From: Elephas maximus indicus
Taxonomy: Eukaryota; Chordata; Mammalia; Proboscidea; Elephantidae
Length of the DNA: 64,000 nucleotides
Direction: 5' to 3'
Assembly (NCBI RefSeq): GCF_024166365.1
Contig: NC_064842.1
Coordinates: 16,711,001 to 16,775,000, forward strand
The notes under the pieces are model-generated. The model had not been told where the DNA came from. It worked only from the letters and a program-made list of their open reading frames with translations, and did no database searches. A program made the translations under genes and the position numbers. Shown here one piece after another: positions 25,605-37,644 of the stretch; the first letter of the stretch is position 1; every line of letters begins with the position of its first letter.

Positions 25605-25722
25605 CATGGGCAGGTCTTTTAGAATCTGTATTCCATCTCCTGGACCCATGTGTGCTATGTGGTTAAAATTAGTTGGGTTAGAAATTAATTTGTTTCTCAT
25701 TTCTGGATCTCGTAGCATCTCT
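25605..25722 (-). CDS. CDC42BPA: CDC42BPA exon, CRIB (Cdc42-binding) motif
   Basis: This 118-bp exon (acceptor ATCTTACAG, donor CCATG|GTAAGA) encodes [12 protein letters not shown] followed by [14 protein letters not shown]. The latter fits the CRIB consensus I-S-x-P-x-x-F-x-H-x-x-H-x-G, the site where GTP-loaded Cdc42/Rac binds. All consensus positions are intact. Confidence 0.97.
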
Positions 25723-26451
25723 CTGTAAGATAAAACATCTATTTAGATACTTTTTCCATGATCTACCTAGATAACTCAGAGGAAAAAATAATTGAGCATA
25801 CTTTATTATTATTTTTATTTCTATTAATTTTTAAGAAAAAAATTTATAAAAAATAAAAATGTAAAACCACATTAATAAGGATATATTTAAAAATAATAGA
25901 ATATACTTAAATTCACTTCCTAAGAAAGTTTTGTTTTAAAATTTAAATAAAAGATTTTATAACTTTTGGTGGGAAAATAGAGTTCTTTTAATACGTAGAC
26001 ATTACAGAAGCTCTATTCTATTTTACAGATAATCCTGACCATTAATGTATAACTTTTAAAATAACCGATAACCTTTTAGATATGTTTTTATATGTAACGA
26101 AATCCTATTTCTGTTGCTCTTGAGAGAACTGTTTATCTGAACTTCTTAAACATATGCAGGTTTATCACATGCACAGATATATTCTGTGTTTATTTCATAG
26201 AAACACACACATTCCAAAAAGTAATACTGTTCCATATACGTACAGAAATGAACCAAATATGGTGCTTTGATCCAGTGCACATCACATTCAGAGACTGAGA
26301 AGTCATGGTCACTGTTGGTTTTTGACACCATTAATTAAAGAGATTTCTCAGAGATCAAATTTTCCTTCCAAATCGAATGCAGTCTTACCATTCAATAGCC
26401 CTTCAGATGCTACAAGCACGTACAGATGATAAATATAAATTAAATATCTAC
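25723..26451 (-). other. CDC42BPA intron (729 bp)
   Basis: This is AT-rich intron sequence between the CRIB exon and the exon upstream of it. No repeat or other feature was recognised. Confidence 0.8.
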
Positions 26452-26575
26452 CTCCTCTGTTGCATCCTTTCCTCTTCTGGGACTCTGAAGGAGTAACGCC
26501 GCTTATTGTTAATATTTCTAACCATTTGTTTCCGACTATTATCTGAAGTTTCAGGAACTACCAGCTCATCTCCTT
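26452..26575 (-). CDS. CDC42BPA: CDC42BPA exon between CNH and CRIB
   Basis: This 124-bp exon (acceptor TTTTAATAG, donor AGGAG|GTAGAT) encodes [20 protein letters not shown] and then a basic, Arg-rich stretch with [18 protein letters not shown]. The RRYSF context is a plausible basophilic kinase site (inference). Confidence 0.95.
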
Positions 26576-27299
26576 CTATTAAAAAAATAAAACCACAAAG
26601 AACAATCATGTTTTTTAAACTGCCAAAATACTTTGTACCCAGTAATCTCCAAAGCAATACAAATGTTAATCAAGTGTACAAGTATAAGGAGTTCAGATTT
26701 TTAAAAGCTGTGGCGATACAAGCAAGAATCATCAACCAACTTATGTAAACAGGTGTATGCTGAAATAAAACATGGCTATTTTTACTTTTTGTTGATTTTA
26801 AGCATAAAGTGGGACAATTTTGCTCAAAGAAAATGTAGTTGCCTTGGTGCTCTGTCACCGTGCCGTGCCACCCACCCCCAACATTTCTACACTATGGCCT
26901 CTCTCCTTCCAAGTGTTGGTTTCAATGGCTGTCGGGTGTTAAAAGCGCCTATTGTTTTGCTGCACAGTAAACAGGCATCAATGATAAACTAGCCATGTAT
27001 ATAATAATAGTTAAAAATTACTTTTACATAATAAAATGTTTCCTTTATAAGATGCAATCTACAAAATGTGGAGAAAGGAAAAGGAATTGTGCCCCCACTG
27101 CCTTCCTTTACCACAATAAGAATCTGTCACTGTTTCTACTCTTCTGTCTTGGGGATGGATGATACTTAACCATGTAAGCGCAGGAACCCAGTGTCCATCC
27201 TATCCTTTTAGTGACTTAGAAGTCAGTCTGCCAACCAGGGGCGCCCAAACCACGCTGGGCTATGTGAATATACTCTAAGAATAAAACAGACAAACCAAC

Positions 27300-27464
27300 C
27301 AAAAAACCCAACCCAGTGCCGTCGAGTCGATTCTGACTCATAGCGACCTTATAGGACAGAGTAGAATTGCCCCACAGAGTTTCCAAGGAGCACCTGGCGG
27401 ATTTGAACTGCTGATCTTTTGGTTAGCAGTTGTAGCACTTAACCACTACGCCACCAGGGTTTCC
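27300..27464 (-). repeat. AfroSINE, short type
   Basis: This full-length copy has near-matching flanks AAAACAGAC (before) and AAAACAGAT (after), a likely target-site duplication. Confidence 0.9.
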
Positions 27465-28492
27465 AAAACAGATAAAGGATCCATGTAACATGTCAGGGGA
27501 TATCACTCTCTAAATAAGGAAAAAGAGAAAAGCCAATCTTTAGAAATTTTTAATAACCGAAATGCTGAAATGAAGAAAAAGAGGTAAGAAGAAGCCAAGT
27601 GGAACTGTAGGGCAAACCAAAGTAGATGATTAGTAAAAAAGTTATTTATTTTCCTTGTAGTGTAATAATATAGCTTAATCAGATTGCTTTCCTGACAACA
27701 AACATTAAAAGAATGGAATTTTAAAAGGAGATGAGAACGTGAGACATAATTTTGGCATCTGGGGTTTGTGAGGGTAGAGCAGGTCTTGGTGAGTTTTGGT
27801 GGCAATGGGAGATTTTGATAAGCCAAAGGGAGCATCTGGAGCTCCTGAGAGATGAAGGAGGAAGCAAGAAAGGGAAAAGAAAACACTTCTTGGAAATGGG
27901 GTCTCCTATTCTTTCCAAAAGACAACTTATTTAAATTTTGTCAGGTCTCCCTTCCCCCAGCTCTAGCTCTACTCTTAGCCTAGAACGGAAAGATGAAAGC
28001 ATGGGGAAAAGACAAGTTGGAACAGGTTTTGTCCCCTAGACACAACACTGGGCATGAACATATTTTATGGCCAATGCGGGCCTGCACAGTGAGAAGAGGG
28101 TGGATCCAATCTCACAGAGGTTTGGGGTCCTCTCTAAGAAACAGAAATCAGAAACAATGGAAGTGAGGGGCCTGAAACGTAAGCTTCATTGGCTTCATGA
28201 CAAATCCATCTCTGAGTGGGAATCATTTCTTAAACCTGAATATCTTTTCTCGAGTCTAGCATAGGACTTCTACTATATTAACCATCCGTACACCAAAAGA
28301 CCTCCAGTTCTAAGAAGATGTGGCAAATTACCAAACTGGAAATCAATTTGTATATTTTAGTACTTTAAAAACAAACAAAAAGCACCTAAAAAACAACAAA
28401 GACAACCTTTGATGGATATTTTTTTCTGATAGCTGAGCACACAAATTTATTGGTGGAATGTGGAGGAAAAAAAAAAGCATAAAAATACACAG

Positions 28493-29110
28493 TTGTTGTT
28501 GTTAGGTGCTGTCGAGTTGCTTCCTATGTACAACAGGACAAAACGCAGCCCGGTCCTGAGCCATCCTCACAATCGTTGTTATACTTGAGCCCATTGTTGC
28601 AGCCACTGTGTCAATCCATCTTGTTGAGTGTCTTCCTCTTTTTCGCTGACCCTCTCTACATAACCAAGCATGATGTTCTTCTCCAGGGACTGGTCCCTCC
28701 TGATAACACATCCAAAGTACATGAGACAAAGTCTCACCATCCTCCTTCTAAGGAGCATCTGGCTGTAATTCTTCCAAGACAGATTTGTTTCTTCCTTTGG
28801 CAGTTCATTCAAGTATATTCAATATTCTTCACCGATACCCTAATTCAAAGGCATCAATTCTTCAGTCTTCCTTATTCACTGTCCAGCTTTCATATGCATA
28901 TGAGGTGACCAAAAACACTACAGCTTGGGTCAGGTGCATCGCAGTCCTCAAAATGGTATCTTTGCTTTTTAATGCATTAAAGAGGTCTTTTGCAGCAGAT
29001 TTTCCCAATGCAATATATCGTTTGATTTCCGGACTTGCTTCCATGGGCATTGATTGTGGATTCAAGTAAAATGAAATCCTTGACAACTTCAATCTTTTCT
29101 TAAATACATA
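28493..29110 (-). repeat. RTE (BovB-like) LINE, 3' part of reverse-transcriptase ORF
   Basis: On the minus strand, broken frames encode parts such as LSRISFYLNPQSMPMEASPE and SYAYESWTVNKED, the latter matching the Y-x-x-E-S-W-T-V motif of the RTE C-terminal region. They then give LEKNIMLGYVERVSEKEEDT and end in CAACAACAACTG. The coding frame is disrupted, so this is a dead 5'-truncated copy. Confidence 0.75.
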
Positions 29111-29754
29111 ATACATTATAAGAACATCTGCATTAAATATTTCACTACAAGTGATCAGATGTTTACGAATCTCTGTTACGTAGAAATTTGTTGCTAAGAC
29201 ACAAGAATAACTATTATATAGAAGAGGTCATTATAACAGTATTTGTCATAAGTGAAATTTTAACTGTTTGGGCATACTCTGACTGGCAAACAACTTACTT
29301 CCCTGAATCAATTACACGTGGACAGACTCACTGGCTGGGGAATCATCACCTCATGACTTCGGTCACTGACCAACTGCCCCTCTCTTCTCTGAAGCATCCA
29401 GGGTTCCCATTTCCTCTGCTGATTCTGGGCACTCCTGTGGCTTTCCTCTTTCCTGCTTCTTCCCATGTTGTCATTAGCACTTGAGAAGTTCTAAGCCCCA
29501 TGCCTTGGCAGGAGATGTGTTTCTGAAGTCCCAATCTGGAACTCTGGATGAATGTTCACAGTTTTAGTCCTACAGATTTTGGTAGGTTCTACAGCATCGA
29601 AAGTACAGAAGATATACACAGCTACATTTGCTCTTCTTACCTATGTGCCCTGCAGAAAAATAATGGTTATGCTAGAATCAAACACTTTGCTTATATAGCT
29701 AGGTAAGCTTAAACAGAATGACTTTCTGTCTAGTAGTTTGTTTTAATATTTTAA

Positions 29755-29865
29755 GAGAGCACGAGAGTGGTAAAGATCACAGACTCTGGAGTAAGGTACA
29801 CCTGAGTTTAAATTTGGTCTCTGCCCCTTATTACCGATGTGACCTTGGACAGTAAGCTTAGAGAG
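29755..29865 (+). repeat. MIR
   Basis: It shows GTGGTAAAGATCACAGACTC, TTAAATTTGGTCTCTGCCCC and GATGTGACCTTGGACA, the sense-strand MIR order. Confidence 0.75.
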
Positions 29866-29909
29866 ACTATTTCCACTGAAGAGCCTTATTAATATGTGTA
29901 TTTTCTTAC

Positions 29910-29994
29910 CTGCCATCTTATTTTTGAAATATATTAATCTAATTGTCTCCAACCCTAGAAGATTTAATGATCCTTCACTGTTTAAGGGTCGAAC
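29910..29994 (-). CDS. CDC42BPA: CDC42BPA exon, end of CNH domain
   Basis: This 85-bp exon (acceptor TTTTAG, donor GCAG|GTAAGA) encodes VRPLNSEGSLNLLGLETIRL and then IYFKNKMA. A MIR fossil lies only some 45 bp beyond the donor. Confidence 0.95.
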
Positions 29995-30376
29995 CTAAAA
30001 TAACAAAAAATAAAATTAATATTTGAACAAAACCTTTAAAAATTAAACCATGAAGTTTTTGATCTATTTATAAAGCACAAAATATTAAGGCCTTTTCATT
30101 TATCCTTCTACTTCAAAATATAGCCCTCTCAGAAAATCAACAACACAAAAAATAACATTAATTCTTACTGGAAAGTTATAAAATTATCTAATTTGAACAA
30201 AGTTATGATAACATTTTAGAAGAATATCCTATGCAAAAAAAAGTACTAAATAGAAATATATTAAACTTTACATTTGACTTTTTAAAGTTATTTATGACCA
30301 CATAAATATACTAAAATGATATCAACATAGCCGATTTATGAATTCTTATTATCAAAAACTAAACATACACATATTA

Positions 30377-30546
30377 AAAAAAAAAGAAATCAAACCCACT
30401 GCCATTGAGTTGATTCCGACTCATAGCGACCCTATAAGACAGAGGAGAGCTGCCCCATAAAGTTTCCAAGGAGCACCTGGTGGATTCCAACTGTGGACCT
30501 TTTGGTTAGTGGCTGTAGCACTTAACCACTATACCACCAGGGTTTC
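30377..30546 (-). repeat. AfroSINE, short type
   Basis: It is flanked by a perfect 13-bp target-site duplication, CATACACATATTA, at 30364-30376 and 30547-30559. Confidence 0.92.
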
Positions 30547-30639
30547 CATACACATATTAGGTAGGTGAAACTGCAGATCACAGGGGAAAGGGGGGGCTAT
30601 AAATAAATGCTGATGGAGCAACTGATAATCCATATGGAA

Positions 30640-32195
30640 ACCAATGAAACTGGATCCCTACTTCACACAATATACACACACAATCAATTCTAGATGATTA
30701 AAGACATAAATGTAACAGGCAAAACTTTAAAACTTTTGGAAAAACATAAAGGCTCTATCTTTTATGACCTTGAGGTAGGAAAAAAGTTTCTTAGGTAAGA
30801 GACAAAAAACTAACCAAAGGGATAAAAAAGGTACGTTTAACTACACTGAAATTAGTAACTTCTGTTTAGAAAAAGGCATCATAAAAAATAGATAGGTTAC
30901 AAACAGGGGAAAGATTTACAACACCCATTACTAATTCAATTTCCATAAAATACAAAGAATTCCAATAAACCAATAAGAAAGAGATGGCCAATCCAATAGA
31001 AAAAGGGGTAAAAGGCATGACCAGGCATTTCATGGAAGAAGAAATATGAATAATGAACAAGCATAGATACCTGAGGAAATGCAAATTAACACTTCAGTGA
31101 GACAATACTTTATTTACAAAAACTTATAAAGTTCAGGGTTTCAGATGTAATCCCTGGGTGGTGCAAATGGTTAATGTGCTCAGCTTGCTAACCGAAAGAT
31201 GGGAAGTTCAAATCCACCCAGAGGCTCCTCAGAAGAAAGGCCTGGTGATCTGGAAAAATCAGCCACTGAAAGCCCCTGTGGAGCACAGTTCTACTCTCAC
31301 ACACGTGGGGCTGCCATGAGTTGGAGCTGATTTTGATTCCAACATTTTTTTTTTTTTAATGAAGTCTGACAACAGCAAGTGCTAATGAGGATGGGGGTCA
31401 GTAAGAACTCTAATATACTGCTGGTGGGAGTAGCAACTGGTACAGTTACTTTGGAAAATAATAATGAAGACGTAGGTCAGTTAAGTACTCTTACATACTG
31501 CTGGTGGAGTGTCAACTGGTACAATTACTTTGGAAATCACTATCTTGTAAAGCTGACAATTGGATTCCATGTGTCCTATCAGTTCCACTCCTATGCATAA
31601 GACTTAAAGAAACTCTTCAACATATGTACCAGACATACGTAGATGTTCACGGCATCATTGTTCATAATAGCAAAAACTTGGGAAATAATTCAAATGTCTG
31701 CCAATCAGAGAATGAATAAATAAACTGAGATATATTTGCCCAACAGAGTATTTCATAGTAGTGAAAATAAGTAAACTTTTATAATACATGTAGGAACATG
31801 GATGTATGCCAGAAACACAGCAAATGAGTGAAGAACACCAGATAGAAGATGACATATGACATAACATTTTTATAAAGCCCCAAGCCAAGCAAAACTAAGC
31901 AATATATTATTTAGGAATTTTTAAATATGCAAAAAATCTGTATTTTAAGAAAGGCAAGGAAATGACAGACACAATTGAGAAGAGTGATTTCTCGGGGGGA
32001 GGTCGGGGTGTGGAGCAAGGGAGAACTGCACACAGAGATGTGGTGATACCGGATCCTGGTAAGGTGCTGCTCTGTAGTCAGGAGGTAGGTTTACAAGTGA
32101 GCTATCCATTGTTACACATCAAAATGTCGCATATTCTTTCATACATGTATTCCCAAAACTACATGATAAAAATACACAGAAAACTAATTGTGACC
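30640..32195 (+). repeat. L1 LINE, ORF2 end and 3' UTR
   Basis: It shows sense L1 landmarks: GATTAAAGACATAAATGTAA, AAACTTTTGGAAAAACATAA, TGCAAATTAACACTTCAGTG, CTGCTGGTGGGAGTAGCAAC and GGCATCATTGTTCATAATAG, then a typical old 3' UTR. It is interrupted by the SINE at 31148-31357. Confidence 0.8.
31148..31357 (+). repeat. AfroSINE, third type, nested in L1
   Basis: This sense copy has A-box TGGTGCAAATGGTTAATG, B-box GTTCAAATCCACC, then AGAAGAAAGGCCTGGTGATC and GAGCACAGTTCTACTCTCAC. It interrupts the L1 3' region. Confidence 0.85.
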
Positions 32196-32476
32196 AGCCC
32201 GAATTTCCAAACTGGAGGAGCATATTCTAACTGCTTCATGTAGTGTGGCAGTGTTTACAAGAGTTTTTTTCACTGCTGATGTGGTTTAAAGAACAGGGAG
32301 GTATTTGAAATGTGATTGTGGCTACTTTCTTTCACGTTCATCCTTCTATACCTTGATGCTTCAACTAATGCTACATGCTATATATAGTATACATATTTTT
32401 ATAAAACTATTCCTCTCCATCCCTGCAAAACAGCAGTCTATAATTGCAAAAATCCCCTATATGTTATGAAAACATA

Positions 32477-32638
32477 AAAAAAAAACCAAAACCAAACCCG
32501 CTGCTGTCAAGTCGATTCTGACTCATAGCAACCCTACAGGACAGAGTAGAACTGCCCCATAGAGTTTCCAAGGAGTGCCAGGTGGATTTGAACTGCCGAC
32601 CTTTTGGTTAGCAGACATAGCTCTTAACCAGGGTTTCC
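32477..32638 (-). repeat. AfroSINE, short type
   Basis: It is flanked by a perfect 12-bp target-site duplication, TATGAAAACATA, at 32465-32476 and 32639-32650. Confidence 0.92.
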
Positions 32639-32650
32639 TATGAAAACATA

Positions 32651-32792
32651 ACCAGACCAAACCCAGTGCCGTCGAGTCGATTCCGACTCATAGCGACCCT
32701 ATAGGACAGGGTAGAACTGCCCCATAGAGTTTCCAAGGAGTACCTGGTGGATTTGAACTGCCGACCCTTATGGTTAGCAGGCATAGCACTAA
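32651..32792 (-). repeat. AfroSINE, short type, lacking its head
   Basis: It lies directly after the previous copy and stops in the A-box region at ATAGCACT. The 8-bp flanks AAACATAA may be its target-site duplication. Confidence 0.88.
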
Positions 32793-33084
32793 ACATAAAG
32801 TTAAAGGAAAATATTATGTTATATTAGGAGTGTGTGCAAACTTTATTTTTAAATCATGAGGCACTCATACACAGCTTTGGTTCTAAGTTTAATCACTTCT
32901 CCAGCCTGTGAGATCTGTCCTCATAGGATTAAAAACTGCATACCAGTATGTGAAAAACAGGTATAATTAAGAATAATAATATATGCCCTCAGCGCTCCTT
33001 AAACCCAAAATGGAAGATAACACTGACATTGTAAACTGTAGGGTATATTCTAGTTGTTTGTTATGAAAACAATTGTACTTATGT

Positions 33085-33170
33085 AACAAAACAAATGTAA
33101 CATAAATATAACATAACGTAATATAAAACAATATATGTTATATTAAATATAATACAATATAAATATAACA
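33085..33170 (+). repeat. AT-rich near-tandem (AATATAAC) tract
   Basis: Units such as AAATATAACA and TAATATAAAACAATAT recur with variations, suggesting a decayed short tandem repeat. Confidence 0.55.
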
Positions 33171-33349
33171 GAATAAAAATAGTGCGATTTTTGTTTTTAT
33201 TATTTCTACTTTCTTATTCTTAGCTAAATCCCAAATTACCAAACCATATGCTAGAAAATGTTGAATTACTGAAAAATAGCTAAAGAGTTGTATTAAAATC
33301 TTCACTTACATGCACCCATTCACTTAGGTGTATTTTAATCTTAAATTAC

Positions 33350-33447
33350 CTTTTTTAGAGGGAGAGTCTGGATCCATTCCATGGAGTTCACATCAAAGAT
33401 ATCAACTGCATTTTCACTATATACGGAGAGATACGGTGCATTGTAAC
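33350..33447 (-). CDS. CDC42BPA: CDC42BPA exon, CNH domain
   Basis: This 98-bp exon (acceptor TTCTCCCAG, donor AAAAAG|GTAATT) encodes YNAPYLSVYSENAVDIFDVN and then SMEWIQTLPLKK. It completes the split Cys codon of the large CNH exon. Confidence 0.95.
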
Positions 33448-33992
33448 CTGGGAGAAGGGAAGGAGGAAATAGCCTTGCAATTATTTTAATTATTAAACCC
33501 AAAACATTAAAAAAATCCATTAAATAATTATAGAGTGAAGTCTCACCAAAATTCTACTGACATCATACAGCAGCCACATCGAAACATTTTTGAAGTAGAC
33601 AGAACATAAATCACAAATGAAGAATTGATATACTGTGGATCAGACTGTGTAGCCATGATAATATGTAAAGCTTCTGTTAATATCAAGGGTTTAATATTCC
33701 CTTGCTAAAAGCTAGTTTTATAAAGAAATTTCATTACACTTTACAAAGGAATTTCATTACATTTACAAAGCAGAGTAGTCTTTAGGTAAGAATTCTAGTC
33801 TCAGTTATGAATGTAAGAGAATGCATAGCACAGGGTAAGTGCTCAATACATAGCTGTTGAAAGAAATAATGAGTATCAACAGATGGTGACACAAGTAAAC
33901 AGATTAAATTCTTACCTAAATTAAGGTCATAAATTAAACTATTGGCAGAGCTATTCATAAAAGCCAGATATTTCAATTTTTACTCCACATTA

Positions 33993-34148
33993 AAAAACCT
34001 GTTGCTGTCAAGTTGATTCCAACTCATAGCGACCCTACAGGACAAAGTACAGCTGCCCCATAGGGTTTCCAAGGAGTGGCTCCTGGATTTGAACTATCGA
34101 CCTTTTGGTTAGCAGCCTAGATCTTAACCACTGTACCACCAGGGCTCC
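33993..34148 (-). repeat. AfroSINE, short type
   Basis: It is flanked by a perfect 12-bp target-site duplication, TACTCCACATTA, at 33981-33992 and 34149-34160. Confidence 0.92.
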
Positions 34149-34369
34149 TACTCCACATTAGAAGTCTATAAATAGTAATACAAATTATCTGACTAGGTTA
34201 CACAGAACAGCATTTGTTCTATGTATGCTGCCATACATGTGTATATATTTCAGAAGAAACAAAACATTAAGAAGAGTTAAGTCAGGGTGGGTAGGAAGAG
34301 GGGCATTCTTCTTTTGTTATTTTAATCTAGATTTTCTAATTTTTCTGTAATAAGCATGTGCTGCTCTCC

Positions 34370-34850
34370 TGAACCTTCTTCCTCCAAACCTTTAACTGGG
34401 CTGCACCCAATCCATCCCGCCTCCTTCTACCTCTTTACAGTGGAAGAGCTTTCATTCCTTCTGCCCCAAATAATCTTCCCACCTGTTTTCTGAGTTCCAT
34501 CCTCTCTGCCCTTTTTGGGGTCTTACTCTATTTCCTGTATCTCCCACAATCTTTCCCTCAGAGTTACCTAGTGGTTCTTTCTCTTTAGCATTTAAACGTA
34601 TTCAAGTTTCTTCCACTAAAAACAAAACATTTTGGATTAGTTACTTGTCCTATGTGTTTCTACAGAACTCTGTATCACTGCTATCACAGCACTTATATTC
34701 TATGGCAACTACTTATTTTATCAGGAATCTTTTGTACTGCATTGCATGCTCTGTGAAAGCAAGACTATGTCTATTTTGTTTACTGCTATGGCTCATACAG
34801 TGACTGGCATACATTAAGTATTCAATAATTTATCAGTGTCTGAATATTTC
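34370..34850 (+). repeat. L2-like LINE 3' fossil
   Basis: It ends with CTCTGTGAAAGCAAGACTAT, GCTCATACAGTGACTGGCAT and TAAGTATTCAATAA, the usual sense-strand L2 3' end. Confidence 0.55.
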
Positions 34851-35334
34851 TTCAAAGAGTGAAATAAGCAATCTAAAATTTCTATCTAGATAAAAAATGT
34901 AAAAATGGAATAATGCTTCTTATAGATGCTACATCATATACCTATACATAACTGATTGATTCACTTAGTAACTACTTCTCCAGAATAAGTCCTATCAGTT
35001 ATTAATGAGTGCAAACGCTGTATTTTTGGCAACCAGGAAGATAACTGGGTTATTTCAAAATACAACCTGGGTTCAGAATCCACCTAAGTAAACATTCCCT
35101 GCAAAGATTAGCTTTAGTCATGTGCATGCTAATGCTGACCCTGTTGGCCTAGGCCTACCTACATTATGGTTACCTTACGTAAAGACACGATGAATACTTT
35201 ACGAAAAACCTTAAGGATGGCTTAAAAAAATAATAACCTGTTATTAACAATGACTAAATTTAGGACATTAAGTGGAAAGAAAAAGAAAGGAAAGAGACAG
35301 GAAGCTAAGACAGCCAAAAGTAAGAGAATCTTAC

Positions 35335-35928
35335 AACAAGAGGAAGGATTTGCTGGCCACATCAATTCCTGTTGTCTGGATCTTCGGCCCTGGCAGTCAG
35401 TGTATATTCCAATGCTGTTAAAACACAGCAGGTATTCTTTACTGGAGATCTCAACTGCGCAGATAGCATCCATTGGTTGATGGGCAATAAATGATAGCGT
35501 GTGGTCATTTGAATGGAGCATACTGAATGGACTTCCTTCTCCATTCAAAGGGTATCTTAGAAATCCTGACTGGAATCCCACACAGAGTTGTTCACTGAAG
35601 ATTGCCATCCACTGGACATTATATGGGACTTGAATTTCCTTAAATTTTCTGTGACGGGTCTTGCTCTGAAATAGTTCATAACAGAAGACCTGTCTTTTCA
35701 TAGCCACACACAGGCATGTAAGAGCTCCATGGCGGACCTTTCCAGAAGTAATGGTTTGACACCCTTTAGTTTCTGCTAGTTTGTAAAAATCAGTCTCTCG
35801 CCCATCCAAAGCTGACATGGGAAAAAGTCGTACGTGACGATTTCGTCCTGAGATCACAGCAACAAGCTGATCATTTGGAATGAGTTCAATCTGATGAATC
35901 TTCTTATTGTCACCAACTCTAATAATTT
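35335..35928 (-). CDS. CDC42BPA: CDC42BPA large exon, CNH domain
   Basis: This 594-bp exon (acceptor TGTGTGTAG, donor TGTT|GTAAGA) encodes 198 residues covering most of the CNH domain. Landmarks are RVGDNKKIHQIELIPNDQLV, GRNRHVRLFPMSALDGRETD, KVRHGALTCLCVAMKRQVFC, VPYNVQWMAIFSEQLCVGFQ and NSIGIYTDCQGRRSRQQELM. CNH domains form beta-propeller protein-binding modules. The longer open frame around it runs into intron on both sides. Confidence 0.97.
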
Positions 35929-36824
35929 CTACACACAGAAACAACAATACATCAAATGCAAACATTTTATTAACTTAAATATCCCAATTATACACAAAAG
36001 AATATGTCGGCTTATAATAAAGACAGAGATACACATGCAGAAGAATAAAAGAGCAGAAACCATGTAGAGAAAAGAGAAGATAATTGAACCCATTATAAGA
36101 TATAAAATAATTACTGTAGTAGGGAATTAAATTTAGCACTGAGGTTCCTGGCAGCCAAGGCAAAAGTTCTTGTCTGATAAAGCATGCTGAATTTTAAGAA
36201 AAATCTTTTTGCTTGCACTGAATTCTAGAGACCTTCACCATGGGGTTTCCATTTAAAAAAACCAAGTAACTTAGTAACTCAGATTTCACTGAAGGTGCTT
36301 CTACGGGTAACAAACTAACATAGTTTAAATGCAGTGTTCTCCCATGATTGAACTTGATATAAAGATTGAACTTAGAATACTGCATTCAACAGTGCTGAGT
36401 TAAATTGGCTTCTCATTGTTTCTCCCAGTATTTAATTTCTCTCTAGAAAAAATATGTTGTGTTGAACTGCGGGAAAAAACAACAAACATACTTTAATGGT
36501 TGTTACCTCTTATCGTACTAATAGAACTATTAAAAAAACAAAACAAATTGCGTTTTCTCCCATGGACTATCTTTAGGAATGCAGTCAGAGTCCATATAGC
36601 AGAATAGTTACATAAAATGATCCAAGAAAGACAAAACACACTTCAAGTTTTAGAACTCCGGGAGATAATGGAAATCTAAAAGATGATCTTTTGACTTATA
36701 AACATCAAGTTGGATCTGGAAAATTTCAGATAAAGAAAAAATAAAATTCTGATATTATTTTTTAGAATTTAGCATTTTTAACAACATATGGTTTAAAGTT
36801 GCTCCAAAATAAATTTTTTCTTAC
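35929..36824 (-). other. CDC42BPA intron (896 bp)
   Basis: This is AT-rich intron sequence with no recognisable repeat or gene. Confidence 0.8.
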
Positions 36825-36887
36825 CATCTTTGGTGACATGTACAACAAATAACCCTTCTTCATTTCCCAAAGCTATTCTTTCATGAT
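36825..36887 (-). CDS. CDC42BPA: CDC42BPA exon, start of CNH domain
   Basis: This is a 63-bp micro-sized exon (acceptor TTATATAG, donor GATG|GTAAGA). It encodes DHERIALGNEEGLFVVHVTK, the opening of the citron homology domain, with split codons at both ends that pair correctly. Confidence 0.93.
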
Positions 36888-37354
36888 CTATATAAGACAT
36901 AAAAAAGAAACTTTTTTATTAGTAAACATTACGTAAAGCTAAAGAAATAAACCAGATATAACTTATCAGTAAAGGAAATCTGGTGCAAGAAACTGAAATA
37001 AATAAAGCAAATAAAAAATTAAAAAAGTAACAATAATAATTTGCACAATTAAATTTCCTTTCCGAATATACTGGTAAATATTATCACTCATGCCATTTTT
37101 AATAGTACAACAATCATTAGAAACTAACCTATATCAGTACTTACAAAAATAACTAAATGTTTATTCAACAAATGGGGTAAAAATGAAAAACCTAGTTTCT
37201 TAGTGCTCTGGGTCCAGTTCTATTTCTTGATTTGGGAGGAAAAATTTGTGAAAGGCAAACAGATTTGAACACTACTCATTAAATTTTCCAGTATTTACTA
37301 CAAAGGAACAAAGAGTTGGATGTGTATGTAAGAATATGGCTAAAATTTAAAAGG

Positions 37355-37545
37355 CAGACCCACTTTCTTGAGGGCATTTCATATGCAAAACACTTAGTTT
37401 TATGGAGGCCATCTTATTTAAACTTCCCAACAACCTCAGCAACGTAATTAATATCTACATTTTACATATGGGACTTATACTCTATGAAATTAAGTAACTT
37501 GTTCTAAGTCACACAAGTAGAAAATAGATTGGTTAATAGATTCGT
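37355..37545 (-). repeat. MIR
   Basis: In antisense it shows CATATGCAAAACACTTAGTT, CATTTTACATATGGGACTTA and TTAAGTAACTTGTTCTAAGT, the antisense MIR pattern. Confidence 0.6.
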
Positions 37546-37644
37546 TAATCTTTGGCACTGTGGCATTTTCAGAAGAACAAGCATTTGGAAAGTGTGCTTA
37601 TTCTTGTTAACTGAAAAACGAAGTTCTAATATAGGCCCCATTCA

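Larger units (their letters stand above)
26576..29909 (-). other. CDC42BPA intron (3.3 kb)
   Basis: It contains an AfroSINE (27300-27464), an RTE LINE 3' fragment (28493-29110) and a MIR (29755-29865). The remainder is unrecognised AT-rich sequence. Confidence 0.8.
29995..33349 (-). other. CDC42BPA intron (3.4 kb)
   Basis: It contains an AfroSINE (30377-30546), a long L1 3' end (about 30640-32195) with a nested SINE, a pair of adjacent SINEs (32477-32792) and a short AT-rich near-tandem stretch (33085-33170). Confidence 0.8.
33448..35334 (-). other. CDC42BPA intron (1.9 kb)
   Basis: It contains one AfroSINE (33993-34148) and an L2-like fossil (34370-34850). The rest is unremarkable. Confidence 0.8.

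Noticed and set aside
27503..27925. 140-codon open frame on the minus strand
   Set aside because: The frame is antisense-like and rich in Phe/Leu/Ser, with no known domain. It lies in an intron without matching splice phases.
35222..35965. Treating the whole 247-codon frame as CDC42BPA coding sequence
   Set aside because: The residues outside 35335-35928 are intronic read-through. Splice borders and the neighbouring exons define the shorter exon.
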